A DNA stretch of 64,000 nt from Lachnospiraceae bacterium (GCA_949383255.1 CASJPF010000002.1:1-64000), one strand, 5' to 3'. Shown: positions 20,215-28,642, counted from the stretch's first letter. Numbers and translations: made by a program. Notes: generated by a model not told the origin, from the sequence alone.

Positions 20215-20739
20215 TTATAAAACAATTTTATAAATATCCGCTATTTCATTTTCAAAAGAAAAGCTCCTTTCATACACACCACCATTTTTTTGTATAACCT
20301 TTATAGAAGCAGTATTGTCTTTTTCGACGGATATATGAAGTTCTTTTAAATCTGCTTCTTTAGCCACTTGAAGAAGCAAATTTAACATTTCTGTTGCATA
20401 TCCTTTTTTCCTTTCAGACGGACGTACACTATATCCGCAATTCCCTAAATCTTTCAAAAATTCATTTAATGTGTGTCTTAAATCAATAATTCCAATTATC
20501 CTGCTGTCGCTTTTTCTTAATGCAAAAAAGGTATCTGTGACTACCCAATTTTCATTTACTGTTTTGGGATTAGTATTCAGTGTTACAGAAGATAGCCATT
20601 CTTCGTAGCTTTCTATCTTGTCAAACAGCTCGCTTCCGTAAATAATCTTTTCTCCGTGTTGAAAATGTTCTTTACGATATGCAAGTCATTCTTCCTTTAG
20701 TTCTAAAGTAGGTCTTACCAAACAAATATTATTTTTCAT
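20215..20739 (-). pseudogene. GNAT N-acetyltransferase, disrupted by an in-frame TGA
   Basis: Reading from ATG 20739 (ribosome site AGGAGG) gives MKNNICLVRPTLELKEE, then TGA at 20688-20686, and then an unbroken frame to the stop at 20215. The downstream part has GNAT signatures: DSRIIGIIDLR, YSVRPSERKKGYATEMLNLL (acetyl-CoA loop) and DNTASIKVIQKNGG. A single base change (TGG to TGA) would explain the stop. The start overlaps the TetR gene by 11 bases, so the two formed an operon. A shorter product from a downstream start is possible but would lose the first strand of the fold. Confidence 0.8.
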
Positions 20740-21328
20740 TTTGAACCTCCTGTGGCAGTAAAAGCCTTTTTATTTCATGTATTATTTGACTGGGAATATC
20801 ATTATCCATTTTCATCAATTTACTATACATTCGCACTCCTTGATATGCAAATATAATTACATTAAAAACAGATTCCGGGTTTACACTGTTAAATTCTTTT
20901 GTGCCTATTCCATAGTTAATAAGTTCTACCCATGTTGATTTTGAAATTTCATACTGCATTTTTACAGAATTATCCTCTTTGGAGATAGCCGGATTACTAT
21001 AAAACTCACAAATTGCAAGGCTAAAAGAATTTTCATAGTCAATCATTTCACTTGCATATTTTGAAAGAAGTTCATCTAAAATAGTGGTCGCTGGAATGTG
21101 TTGTGTAATTTTAGTAAATACTTCGTTTCTCTGTTTATCAGAAAAAGCATTAACAATTTCTAAAAAAATCTGTTCGGTGCTTTCGTAATGGCGATACAGA
21201 CCGCCACGGCTAAGCCCTGTTAGTTCGCAAATATCTTTCATAGTAACCTCTTTAAACCCTTTTTGGGCAAAAAGTTGATATGCTTTTTCTCGAATATCCT
21301 GTTTTGTCTTTTCTCCTTTCAAGCTCAT
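20729..21328 (-). CDS. TetR-family transcriptional regulator
   Basis: A 199-aa DNA-binding repressor. Residues 8-55 hold the TetR helix-turn-helix (REKAYQLFAQKGFKEVTMKD, then LSRGGLYRHYES); the rest is the helical ligand/dimer domain. ATG 21328 is chosen because AGAGGTGA lies 5 bases before it; a longer frame to 21355 lacks this. It is co-directional and overlaps the broken acetyltransferase gene by 11 bases, so it probably controlled that gene and itself. Its promoter contains repeated GCGACA motifs that may be its operator. The ligand is unknown. The region looks horizontally acquired. Confidence 0.9.
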   Translation of the reverse strand: MSLKGEKTKQDIREKAYQLFAQKGFKEVTMKDICELTGLSRGGLYRHYESTEQIFLEIVNAFSDKQRNEVFTKITQHIPATTILDELLSKYASEMIDYENSFSLAICEFYSNPAISKEDNSVKMQYEISKSTWVELINYGIGTKEFNSVNPESVFNVIIFAYQGVRMYSKLMKMDNDIPSQIIHEIKRLLLPQEVQNEK

Positions 21329-21368
21329 GTTATCACCTCTTTCTTTTTGCAACATTCATGTCGCTTTT

Positions 21369-21397
21369 ATTATGCGTCATTAGTGTCGCTTTGTCAA
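21369..21397 (-). promoter_or_regulatory. promoter of the TetR gene with repeated AAGCGACA motif
   Basis: On the minus strand TTGACA (21397-21392), 17-base spacer, CATAAT (21374-21369). AAGCGACA occurs in the spacer and again just downstream of the -10 box, a possible autoregulatory operator. Confidence 0.7.
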
Positions 21398-21462
21398 GAA
21401 TAATTGGAAATAGAATTATAAAAATGAGTATGAATGAGTGGGATTCCGCCGTAGTCGGCATT

Positions 21463-21606
21463 GTGGGAATGTGTATAACTGACTATCTTATGGAATTGTG
21501 GGTAACTCTGTTTGCAGGACGTGGGAAAGCTGCACTTTAGCTTTTCCATGTGCTGTGAATAGAGTTATCCATGATTCCATAGCCTGTTATGCACATTTCC
21601 ATAATG
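21463..21606. repeat. large imperfect palindrome (about 60-base arms)
   Basis: The left arm (from GGGAATGTGTATAAC, through TATGGAATTGTGGGTAACTC, to GGGAAAGCT) and the right arm (AGCTTTTCCATGTGC, GAGTTATCCATGATTCCAT, GTTATGCACATTTCC) pair across a short centre near 21530. It fills part of the gene-free stretch 21329-22037. In the rest of that stretch I see only an unrecognised 37-codon frame near 21721-21834, and CTATTTGTG inverted motifs at 21832-21893. Confidence 0.75.
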
Positions 21607-21937
21607 CTTGTCTTTTGGTCTTTGGTTCGGAATAGTGTGGTGCTGGCAGTCTATCTGTTGTTTTTAGTTTCTGCTTCTTTACCGTACATGAGCATTTGCT
21701 GGAGAGTCATAATGGCAGATTGATGATATCTGAACAGGATTTTCGAGAGATTGACAAGAAAAGTTGGCGCAGTCTTATTTCCTATGTATTGATCTGTAAC
21801 AAGGAATTGTTAATAAATAATTTGTATAAATAACTATTTGTGCCATTATTTATACATTGTTTTTGCTTGTATAAATACCACAAATAGTATATCAGATTTT
21901 TGAGGCTATATCTAAAAATTTTAAAGTAATAAGAGGT

Positions 21938-21966
21938 TTGAAATTCTGTGCGTTATTGTGTATAAT
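21938..21966 (+). promoter_or_regulatory. promoter for the deformylase gene
   Basis: TTGAAA (21938-21943), 17-base spacer, TATAAT (21961-21966), about 70 bases before the start codon. Confidence 0.8.
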
Positions 21967-22037
21967 AGAAATACACAACTTTTTGTAAAAATACAGACTA
22001 TAATTTGAGTGCTTACTGGAAAGTTAGAGGGATTATT

Positions 22038-22448
22038 ATGGTGAAGCAAATTGTAAGAGATACTTTTTTCTTGAATCAAAAATCAGAACTTGCAACAAGA
22101 GAGGATGCGCAAGTGGTTACGGATTTGCTTGATACTCTGAAAGCAAATCAGGCTCGATGCGCTGGAATGGCAGCCAATATGATTGGTGTGCGAAAACGAA
22201 TTATTGTGGTAAATATGGGGTTTATGAATGTACCAATGATAAATCCCGTAATTACGAAAAAATCAGGCGTATACGAAGTTGAGGAAGGCTGTTTGTCTTT
22301 GGATGGAGTGCGGGCAACAACGCGGTATCAAGAGATTGCGGTGGAGTTTTTTGATGCTGAATGGAAAAAGCAAAAGCAGAAATATTCCGGTTGGATTGCA
22401 CAGATTATACAACATGAGTGTGACCATTTGGAAGGCATTATCATATGA
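22038..22448 (+). CDS. short peptide deformylase-like protein
   Basis: Metallo-enzyme of the peptide deformylase family, 136 aa against about 165-190 for standard enzymes. Motif 2 EEGCLSL (metal ligand Cys85) and motif 3 HECDH (His126, Glu127, His130) are intact, so metal binding is expected. Motif 1 reads GMAANMIG where standard enzymes have G-L-A-A-x-Q: the Gln that helps stabilise the transition state is Met48. The C-terminal helix is missing. ATG 22038 has AGAGGG upstream; the frame to 22005 is not needed. It may be an accessory or diverged deformylase rather than the essential housekeeping one. Confidence 0.85.
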   Translation: MVKQIVRDTFFLNQKSELATREDAQVVTDLLDTLKANQARCAGMAANMIGVRKRIIVVNMGFMNVPMINPVITKKSGVYEVEEGCLSLDGVRATTRYQEIAVEFFDAEWKKQKQKYSGWIAQIIQHECDHLEGIII

Positions 22449-22461
22449 AAAGAGGGAAGAA

Positions 22462-22896
22462 ATGGAAGAATATAAATTTTATGGCTGGGAGCAGGCAGAC
22501 ACGCCGGCGGTGACAGACCAATATGCAGGGATAAAAACACCAATAGACTTATATAATGCGCTGTCAAAGATTTGGTGTGCGGATACCTGTGCACCAAGAA
22601 TGCGTGTGAACTGGACACCGGAGAATAAAACACTCGGACAGTGCTCCATTACAGCATTTCTGGCACAGGATATTTTTGGTGGAAAAGTGTATGGAATCCT
22701 AAGACCTGATGGAAATTATCACTGTTATAATGTTGCTGGTGGCCGTTGTTTTGATTTGACCAGTGAGCAGTTTGGCGACGAAATTCTGAACTATGAAGAT
22801 AATCCCGAGCAATCGCGTGAAGTACATTTTGCAAAGGAGGAGAAACGTCAACGATATGAGTATTTAAAGAAAATGCTTCTCCTGATGGAACCGTGA
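22462..22896 (+). CDS. YunG-like hypothetical protein
   Basis: A 144-aa soluble protein of unknown biochemical role. The segment LSKIWCADTCAPRMRVNWTP, then LGQCSITAFLAQDIFGG, then a YHCYNV...FDLTSEQFG core, resembles the YunG family of Bacillus from memory. Conserved Cys, His and Asp residues in that core suggest a papain-like or binding fold, but no catalytic role is shown. ATG 22462 has GAGGGAAG upstream, and the gene starts 13 bases after the deformylase stop, so the two are co-transcribed. Its 3' end overlaps the convergent ATPase gene by 33 bases. Confidence 0.75.
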   Translation: MEEYKFYGWEQADTPAVTDQYAGIKTPIDLYNALSKIWCADTCAPRMRVNWTPENKTLGQCSITAFLAQDIFGGKVYGILRPDGNYHCYNVAGGRCFDLTSEQFGDEILNYEDNPEQSREVHFAKEEKRQRYEYLKKMLLLMEP

Positions 22897-23661
22897 CAAA
22901 AATTGCTTTGTGCGTTCTTCCTTTGGATTTTCTATGACATCTTTGGGCGCTCCTTGTTCCAAAATAGTTCCATCGTCCATAAAAATAACAGAATCCGCGA
23001 CATCTCGCGCAAATGCCATTTCATGTGTGACAATAATCATGGTGGTTTCTTTGGCTGCAAGCTCTTGAATCACATGCAATACTTCACCGGTTAATTCTGG
23101 GTCAAGCGCAGAAGTTGGTTCATCAAAACACAAAATATCAGGGGTGAGCGCCAGTGCACGTGCAATAGCAACACGCTGGCATTGACCGCCTGAAAGTTGG
23201 TGTGGATAGTTTCCCATGCGGTCGGCAAGCCCCATTTGATTTAGTAGTTCTTTTGCTTGCAGTTCAATTTGGAGTAGTCTTTCTTTTTTGTGTGCTTTGT
23301 AGTCAGGTGCTTCTTTTGCAAGCAACTGTCCTGCCAACATAACATTTTGTAGCGCAGTGTATTGCGGAAATAGATTGAATGATTGAAATACAAGACCAAA
23401 ATGCAAGCGCTTTCGGCGAATTTCACTTTCCTTTCCTGTGGATGGGTCGTCAGAATCAAAAAGAGTTTCTCCGTTTACGCGAATAACGCCACTGTCAGGT
23501 TTTTCTAAAAAGTTTAAACAGCGCAGAAGCGTTGTCTTACCGCTTCCAGAGGAGCCAATAATGGATACTGTCTGTCCTTTTTCCATCGAGAAGCTAATGT
23601 CCTTTAATACTTGTGTCTTTTCAAATGTTTTCTGAATGTGTTGTACTTCTAAGACAGCCAT
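22864..23661 (-). CDS. polar amino-acid ABC transporter ATP-binding protein
   Basis: Cytoplasmic ATPase that powers the importer encoded with it, 265 aa. Seen: Walker A GSSGSGKTT near residues 36-44, Q-loop FQSFNLFPQ, signature LSGGQCQRVAIARAL, Walker B ILCFDEPTSALDPE and the switch His in IIVTHEMAFA. It is of the GlnQ/TcyC/ArtM type. It is the last gene of a three-gene operon (binding protein, permease, ATPase) and lies 12 bases after the permease gene. No terminator is obvious; its end runs 33 bases into the convergent YunG-like gene. Confidence 0.95.
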   Translation of the reverse strand: MAVLEVQHIQKTFEKTQVLKDISFSMEKGQTVSIIGSSGSGKTTLLRCLNFLEKPDSGVIRVNGETLFDSDDPSTGKESEIRRKRLHFGLVFQSFNLFPQYTALQNVMLAGQLLAKEAPDYKAHKKERLLQIELQAKELLNQMGLADRMGNYPHQLSGGQCQRVAIARALALTPDILCFDEPTSALDPELTGEVLHVIQELAAKETTMIIVTHEMAFARDVADSVIFMDDGTILEQGAPKDVIENPKEERTKQFLSRFHQEKHFL

Positions 23662-23673
23662 GTCAATTTCCCC

Positions 23674-24360
23674 CTATTTAAAGTAATCTAGCCGTTTTTC
23701 AAGATATCCCAAAAGCGTAGTGAGAATACCATTCCAAATCAGATAGTAGACCGCGGTAAAAAACAGTGGCCAGATTGCGCCAGAAATTCCCTGTGAGCCT
23801 TTTAGAAAAGACTGTCCTGCCCAGATTATCTCCTGCAAGGCGATAATGCGAGCAAGGGAAGTATCCTTTACCAATGTAATAATTTCATTGGACATTGGCG
23901 GAACAATTCGTTTTATCATCTGAAGCAGCTTAATTTTTACAAAAATCTGTCTTTTGGTCATGCCAAGCACAAGTCCGGCTTCTGTTTGACCGACAGGAAT
24001 AGACTGGATGCCACCACGATAAATTTCAGAAAAATAACATGCATAGTTTAAAATAAAGGAAAAGCTTGCCGCCAGAAAACGGCCGCTTTCCCCACCACCC
24101 CAGATAGGGTTGTGCAATACCAGACCCGGGAAATAGTAAATAATTAGCAATTGAATCATAAGTGGCGTTCCTCGTATAATCCACACAACAAATCTTGCGA
24201 GATATTTTATGGGTCTAAAATGGGACATAGAGCCAAACGCAATGACCAGACCAAGCGGAAATGCGCCAATAAGCGTGACAAAAAACAGTTTTAAGGTTTG
24301 TAGGAAACCAATATTTAATGAGCGAATTACAATTGGAAATTGTTCGATAATCAGTTGCAT
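23674..24360 (-). CDS. polar amino-acid ABC transporter permease
   Basis: Inner-membrane permease of the HisM/GlnP family, 228 aa. Seen: an N-terminal TLKLFFVTLIGAFPLGLVIA membrane helix, RGTPLMIQLLIIYY, the EAA-like docking loop (GQTEAGLVLGMTKRQIFVKI), the conserved LVKDTSLARIIALQEI, and about five helices overall. It sits between the binding protein and ATPase genes and would form a homodimer channel. Substrate cannot be read from the sequence; cystine, glutamine or another polar amino acid are possible. Confidence 0.95.
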   Translation of the reverse strand: MQLIIEQFPIVIRSLNIGFLQTLKLFFVTLIGAFPLGLVIAFGSMSHFRPIKYLARFVVWIIRGTPLMIQLLIIYYFPGLVLHNPIWGGGESGRFLAASFSFILNYACYFSEIYRGGIQSIPVGQTEAGLVLGMTKRQIFVKIKLLQMIKRIVPPMSNEIITLVKDTSLARIIALQEIIWAGQSFLKGSQGISGAIWPLFFTAVYYLIWNGILTTLLGYLEKRLDYFK

Positions 24361-24395
24361 AGAAATCTTCTGTTTATCTCCTTGTTTTCTTTTGA

Positions 24396-25328
24396 TTATT
24401 GTTCAATCAGTGCAGCTTGGACACCATATTTTTCTGCGATTGTAAGCATACTTCCATCTTGATAACTTGTGACAAAAAAGTCGTTTAATGCAGTTGCAAG
24501 GTCAGAACCTTTTCTAAAACCGACACCGTATTTCTCATCATTTAATCCAACTGTATATGTAAGATTTGTATATCCTGTGCCTTCTCCCACCATAGCAGCC
24601 GCCATAAGAGAATCAATAATAGCAGCGTCAGAAGTTCCTGCTGCAACTTCCATCAAAGCATCTGCCTGCGCTGTGACAGGTGTGTGTTCAAGTTCGAGTG
24701 CAATGGCTTGCGCTTCCCCCGCGCTGCCTGCTTCAACGGCAAAGTTGACTTCTGGAATGTTGTCTTTGTCTTGGAAGCTATCAGCTTTATCAACAGGTAC
24801 TACAATTACTTGTGCATTGTTGCAATAAGCATTGGAACATTCCATAGCACTTGTGACTTCTGATGTAAGAGTCATGCCATTCCACACACAATCAATTGTT
24901 TTGCCTTCTAGTTCCATAATCTTGTTGTCCCAGTCAATTTCAACAAACTCGGCAGATACATTAAGACTTTCTGCAAAAGCTTTTGCCATATCTGCATCAA
25001 AACCAATCCATTCGCCATTTTCGTCTTTGTAGTCCATCGGCTCAAAATCTGTGATTCCAACAACCAAAGTGCCTTTGTTTTTAACATAGTCAAGATCGGA
25101 TGCAGTATTTTGTGCGTCTGCGGAATTAGAAGCAACATTGGAATCTTGTGTAGAAGTGGAGTTTTCTGCTTCTGCGTTCTGCGCGGCATCTGTTGGTGTG
25201 TTGTTGTTTTCTTGTGCTGGTGTGGAATTGTCCGTGGATGGTGCAGATGTGTTGCTGCATCCTGCAAGTGCTGCGGATAACATAAGTGCTGTGGTTAGCG
25301 CCATCGCCTTTGTAATCATATTTTTCAT
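24396..25328 (-). CDS. amino-acid-binding lipoprotein of the same ABC importer
   Basis: Extracytoplasmic solute-binding lipoprotein, 310 aa. The lipobox LAGC ends the signal peptide near residue 24. Residues about 25-78 are a low-complexity Thr/Asn/Ala/Gln linker that holds the domain away from the membrane. A type II binding fold follows: KGTLVVGITDFEPMDYKDEN, GFDADMAKAFAESLNV, DCVWNGMTLT, AAIIDSLMAA and a C-terminal IAEKYGV. It is the first gene of the operon, with GGAGGAG before ATG 25328 and its own promoter. The fold is that of the polar amino acid group (SBP family 3). Confidence 0.95.
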   Translation of the reverse strand: MKNMITKAMALTTALMLSAALAGCSNTSAPSTDNSTPAQENNNTPTDAAQNAEAENSTSTQDSNVASNSADAQNTASDLDYVKNKGTLVVGITDFEPMDYKDENGEWIGFDADMAKAFAESLNVSAEFVEIDWDNKIMELEGKTIDCVWNGMTLTSEVTSAMECSNAYCNNAQVIVVPVDKADSFQDKDNIPEVNFAVEAGSAGEAQAIALELEHTPVTAQADALMEVAAGTSDAAIIDSLMAAAMVGEGTGYTNLTYTVGLNDEKYGVGFRKGSDLATALNDFFVTSYQDGSMLTIAEKYGVQAALIEQ

Positions 25329-25392
25329 AATACTCCTCCATTTAAAATAAGAATAGATTTTTGGATAGTAAAATCTTTGATTTCACGTTATC

Positions 25393-25421
25393 ATGTTATC
25401 AGTTTACCGTATTAAAGTCAA
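25393..25421 (-). promoter_or_regulatory. promoter for the amino-acid importer operon
   Basis: On the minus strand TTGACT (25421-25416), 17-base spacer, TAACAT (25398-25393). No T-box or S-box leader is recognisable in the leader of about 65 bases. Confidence 0.6.
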
Positions 25422-25448
25422 TAGGGCATATCTTATTTTTGTTAATAA

Positions 25449-25477
25449 TTGATTTGACACATTTTTTCCTGTATAAT
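25449..25477 (+). promoter_or_regulatory. promoter for the first DUF1963 gene
   Basis: TTGATT (25449-25454), 17-base spacer, TATAAT (25472-25477), about 185 bases upstream of the start and divergent from the amino-acid importer promoter. The rest of the gap 25329-25662 holds nothing else I can recognise. Confidence 0.6.
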
Positions 25478-25662
25478 GAAAGAAACAATTACAAGAGTAT
25501 GAAAACTTCTTAGGATTTTCCATATACTGCAAACGATGGCTTTATGAGTCATATAAAATTATATAGTGGTAAGAGTACATTAAGTTACGGAGAGTGGTTT
25601 TGTATGATTTGATGTTTGTAACAGGAAGTTGAAGGTTCATTTTTAATAGTAAGAGGATGCAT

Positions 25663-26961
25663 ATGCAAAAGAATGAGAGGACAATTGACCCACACCTTTT
25701 GCGGGCGATTGTAAGAACAACTGGCAGGGTTCCATTAATTCCATATGATCTAAAAAAAATCAAGGAATTGGCGATTTATGAGCGGTGTAGAATGCCCAGT
25801 TATGAAACAATATCTTTTTTTCGTTTTAAAGAGCACGATTTTTCTGTACTTGGAGAGATGGAAAATTTGCATACGTTAAGAATGTATACATACAATCCGT
25901 TAATTATTGCAGATTTTTCTTTTTTAAAAAAGTGTAGAAAAATGAAAAAGTTGGATTTGGCGCAGACCAATTTTACAGACTGTGCGCTGTTATCTTATCT
26001 TCCAGAATTAGTCTATGTTCATCTTCCAGAAGAGAAAAACCTTATCAATAAGCACGTTTTAGATACCATTCATGCAAAAATCGAATTTGATGAGGAGGAA
26101 ATTCATGATTATCCAATTGTGGAAATTGTGGAGCAAATAAAGGAGAAGACGAAAAGACCAGCATATGCCTTGGCATTGCGAAAAGGTATTGTGCCAGATT
26201 TGTTTGATAGCAAATTTGGCGGTCTGCCATATTGGAATCCGAAAATGGCGTATCCATTGGATAGGACAGGGCAAAAGATGACGATGATAGCGCAGATTAA
26301 CTTTGATAGGGCGACAGTGGATGAAAGACTGCCGCAACAGGGAATATTGCAGTTTTTTATCGCTTTAGATGACGAAGAAGATTTGTATGGATATGATGGA
26401 GAAGTGCCGGATAGACAAGAAATGTTCCGCGTTGTGTATCATGAGGCAGTGGATTACGGTATTACAAAAGAGCAAGTTTTAAAGTTAGAGATTCCCATTT
26501 GTACAGATCCAGAACTTAGACAATGTTCACCTGTCTGGAATGAAATTGGCTTTGATTTTGTGCCGCAAGAGGTCTATCTATATCCTGATGATAAGCACAT
26601 TGTAGATCCATTACGGGAAGCGGAAATTGCCTTGATAGGAAAAGACGTTAGAGAACGATATTTTTTTAACAGGGAAGAAGTGGATTATTTTTACCGCAAA
26701 TTGTCCTATTTTGGAAGTCATATGTTAGGGTATCCGCTTCGTCTTCTTTTTACCCCTCAAAAGATTGTTAATAAAATAGAGAAATATGATACAGTATTGT
26801 TGCAGATTCATCAGGAAATCAAGGAGCAAGCAGACCGTGTGCTCTGGTCCGACAGTGGTGCTATTCAATTTTTTATGAATAGCGAGGCACTTGCGCGGCG
26901 AGATTTTAGCAAAGTATTGTATTACTGGGGGTGTGTAAATAAGGAGAAGTACCCAAAATAA
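25663..26961 (+). CDS. LRR-like plus YwqG/DUF1963 protein, paralogue 1
   Basis: A 432-aa soluble protein of unknown function. Residues about 25-135 look like degenerate leucine-rich repeats (MENLHTLRMYTYNPLIIADF, CRKMKKLDLAQTNFTDC, LSYLPELVYVHLP). From about residue 160 on it is a YwqG/DUF1963 domain (DLFDSKFGGLPYWNPKMAYP, MTMIAQINFDRA, GILQFFIALDD, MFRVVYHEAVDYG, HMLGYP). ATG 25663 is preferred to ATG 25657: it places AGAGG at 6 bases and matches the paralogue's start. The following gene is a tandem duplicate. DUF1963 proteins are common in this family and often sit near toxin or stress genes, but no role is established. Confidence 0.85.
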   Translation: MQKNERTIDPHLLRAIVRTTGRVPLIPYDLKKIKELAIYERCRMPSYETISFFRFKEHDFSVLGEMENLHTLRMYTYNPLIIADFSFLKKCRKMKKLDLAQTNFTDCALLSYLPELVYVHLPEEKNLINKHVLDTIHAKIEFDEEEIHDYPIVEIVEQIKEKTKRPAYALALRKGIVPDLFDSKFGGLPYWNPKMAYPLDRTGQKMTMIAQINFDRATVDERLPQQGILQFFIALDDEEDLYGYDGEVPDRQEMFRVVYHEAVDYGITKEQVLKLEIPICTDPELRQCSPVWNEIGFDFVPQEVYLYPDDKHIVDPLREAEIALIGKDVRERYFFNREEVDYFYRKLSYFGSHMLGYPLRLLFTPQKIVNKIEKYDTVLLQIHQEIKEQADRVLWSDSGAIQFFMNSEALARRDFSKVLYYWGCVNKEKYPK

Positions 26962-27099
26962 GTAATACAGATTGCAAGGGATATTTTTGTGAGATTTAAG
27001 AGAAGATGAATTTGCAGATTGATAAGAAGATGTATGGAAATAACATGGATAGATTGCGTAGAATATTTTCATACAGTTTCTAAGAAAGGGGATAGTTTT

Positions 27100-28368
27100 A
27101 TGCAACAGGAGAAGAGAACTGTTGATCCATATCTTATGGGGGCAATTGTAAGAAGTAATGGAAAAATCCCATATGTGCTGTATGATATAAAGAAGATAAA
27201 GACGCTAACGCTGACAGAGGAAACGATAGGGTCATATTCTGATATGTTTCAGATAAAAGAGCATGATTTTTCAATTGTTGAAGAGATGGAAAATCTGCAT
27301 ACTTTAATCGTTAATACGCGAAAGCCACTTATTATAGAAAATTATTCTTTTCTTGCAAAGTGCACAAAATTAAAAAAATTGGATTTGGTACAGACAAATT
27401 TTACGGACTGTGCACCTTTGGCACAGCTTACTGCACTTGCTTATATTCGGTTGCCAGAAAAGCATCGTCTTGTCAATACACAGGTTTTGGATACGCTTTG
27501 CGCAGAGATTGAATTTGACGAGACGACAACCTATGATTATCCAATAGAAGAGATTGCGAAATATATCAAAGAGCAGACCAAGACAATGGCATATGCGTTG
27601 ACTTTGCAGAAAGATATTGCACCAGATTTGTTTGACAGTAAGTTTGGCGGTTTGCCGTATTGGAATCTGAAAATGGCATATCCAGAGGACAAGACAGGTC
27701 AAAAAATGATATTTCTTGCGCAGATTAATTTTGACAGAGCAACAGTGGATAAGCGTCTGCCGCAGCAGGGAATGCTACAATTTTTTATTGCGCTTGATGA
27801 TTGTGAGGGTACTTATGGCTATGACGGTGACACGCCGGATTGTCAGGAAATGTTTCGTGTGGTATACCATGAAACAGTGGATTACTCTATCACAGAGAAA
27901 CAAATTTTAGCGTTGGATATTCCGGTGTCAACGGATCCAGAAATTGAAGAGTTTACCCCTGTCTGGAAGCCATTTCGGGTTGAAATTACACCAAAGGAAG
28001 CTTATATGAGTACCACTGACAAGCGCTTTGACAAGCTGTTTCGGAGTGCAGTAAAGGCGTTAAAGGGGAAAACTATTGGGAAAAAGAGTGCATATGATGT
28101 TTTGACCAATGAAGATTATTGGGCTCTAAATAACGAGTTGTCATACTATGGGCATAATATGTTAGGCTACCCATTTTTTGTACAGTCTGATCCAAGAAAA
28201 AAAGCAAAGTATTACGATACGGTATTGTTACAGATTCATTCGGAGATGACAGATGACGAGGAGCTTGTGTGTTGGGCAGATGGCGGCGTAGCCAATTTCT
28301 TTATCAATAGTGAGGCGCTTGCACAGCGAGATTTTAGTAAGATATTTTATTGTTGGGATTGTGATTAA
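27100..28368 (+). CDS. LRR-like plus YwqG/DUF1963 protein, paralogue 2
   Basis: A 422-aa paralogue of the preceding gene, alike over its whole length: MQQEKRTVDPYLMGAIVRSN against MQKNERTIDPHLLRAIVRTT, KKLDLVQTNFTDC, DLFDSKFGGLPYWNLKMAYP, INFDRATVDKRLPQQG. The LRR-like N-terminal part diverges more than the DUF1963 part. ATG 27100 is chosen for its AAAGGGG ribosome site; an upstream frame to 27019 is not supported. The 138-base gap after paralogue 1 has no terminator, so the two may be co-transcribed. A terminator follows. Function unknown; duplication suggests either dosage or diverged binding specificity. Confidence 0.85.
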   Translation: MQQEKRTVDPYLMGAIVRSNGKIPYVLYDIKKIKTLTLTEETIGSYSDMFQIKEHDFSIVEEMENLHTLIVNTRKPLIIENYSFLAKCTKLKKLDLVQTNFTDCAPLAQLTALAYIRLPEKHRLVNTQVLDTLCAEIEFDETTTYDYPIEEIAKYIKEQTKTMAYALTLQKDIAPDLFDSKFGGLPYWNLKMAYPEDKTGQKMIFLAQINFDRATVDKRLPQQGMLQFFIALDDCEGTYGYDGDTPDCQEMFRVVYHETVDYSITEKQILALDIPVSTDPEIEEFTPVWKPFRVEITPKEAYMSTTDKRFDKLFRSAVKALKGKTIGKKSAYDVLTNEDYWALNNELSYYGHNMLGYPFFVQSDPRKKAKYYDTVLLQIHSEMTDDEELVCWADGGVANFFINSEALAQRDFSKIFYCWDCD

Positions 28369-28422
28369 ATAAAAAATAACCCCTGCCCCAGCTTACGAAA
28401 AAAATCAATATAAGATATAATG

Positions 28423-28467
28423 AATTTCAGTGCGATACATAGAAAGTGTGTCGTACTGAAATTTTTT
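28423..28467 (+). terminator. terminator after the DUF1963 pair
   Basis: AATTTCAGTGCGATACA (28423-28439) pairs with TGTGTCGTACTGAAATT (28447-28463) with two G-T pairs, then TTTTT running straight into TATGCACAGACTGG. Confidence 0.9.
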
Positions 28468-28550
28468 ATGCACAGACTGGTGCAGAAGAAATAAACCGCT
28501 AAGGTGGCACACCGATCACACAAAGAGGGAAAGTAATTTTCCCTTCTCGA
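28463..28550 (+). repeat. terminator-adjacent repeat variant, followed by family A copy
   Basis: TATGCACAGACTGGTGCAGA resembles 17032-17051. It ends with GAGGGAAAGTAATTTTCCCTTC, a weak version of the family A second stem, and abuts family A copy 2 in tandem. Confidence 0.55.
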
Positions 28551-28642
28551 GTGCACATGGGCGTTCAAATGAAATATGTCAGCAAGGCGACGGACGCTCC
28601 TCGGGCGAGTAGAGAAGATAAGACTTTCCTGCTTGATTGCGC
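28551..28642 (+). repeat. two-stem intergenic repeat, family A, copy 2 (diverged)
   Basis: TGCACATGGGCGTTCAAATG, GTCAGCAAGGCGAC and GCGAGTAGAGAAG...CTTTCCTGCTTGATTG follow the family A layout with more substitutions. It lies 28 bases upstream of the solute-binding protein gene. Confidence 0.7.

Noticed and set aside
25329-25450. T-box or S-box leader of the amino-acid importer
   Set aside because: Leader is only about 65 bases and shows neither the T-box sequence nor a terminator/antiterminator pair.
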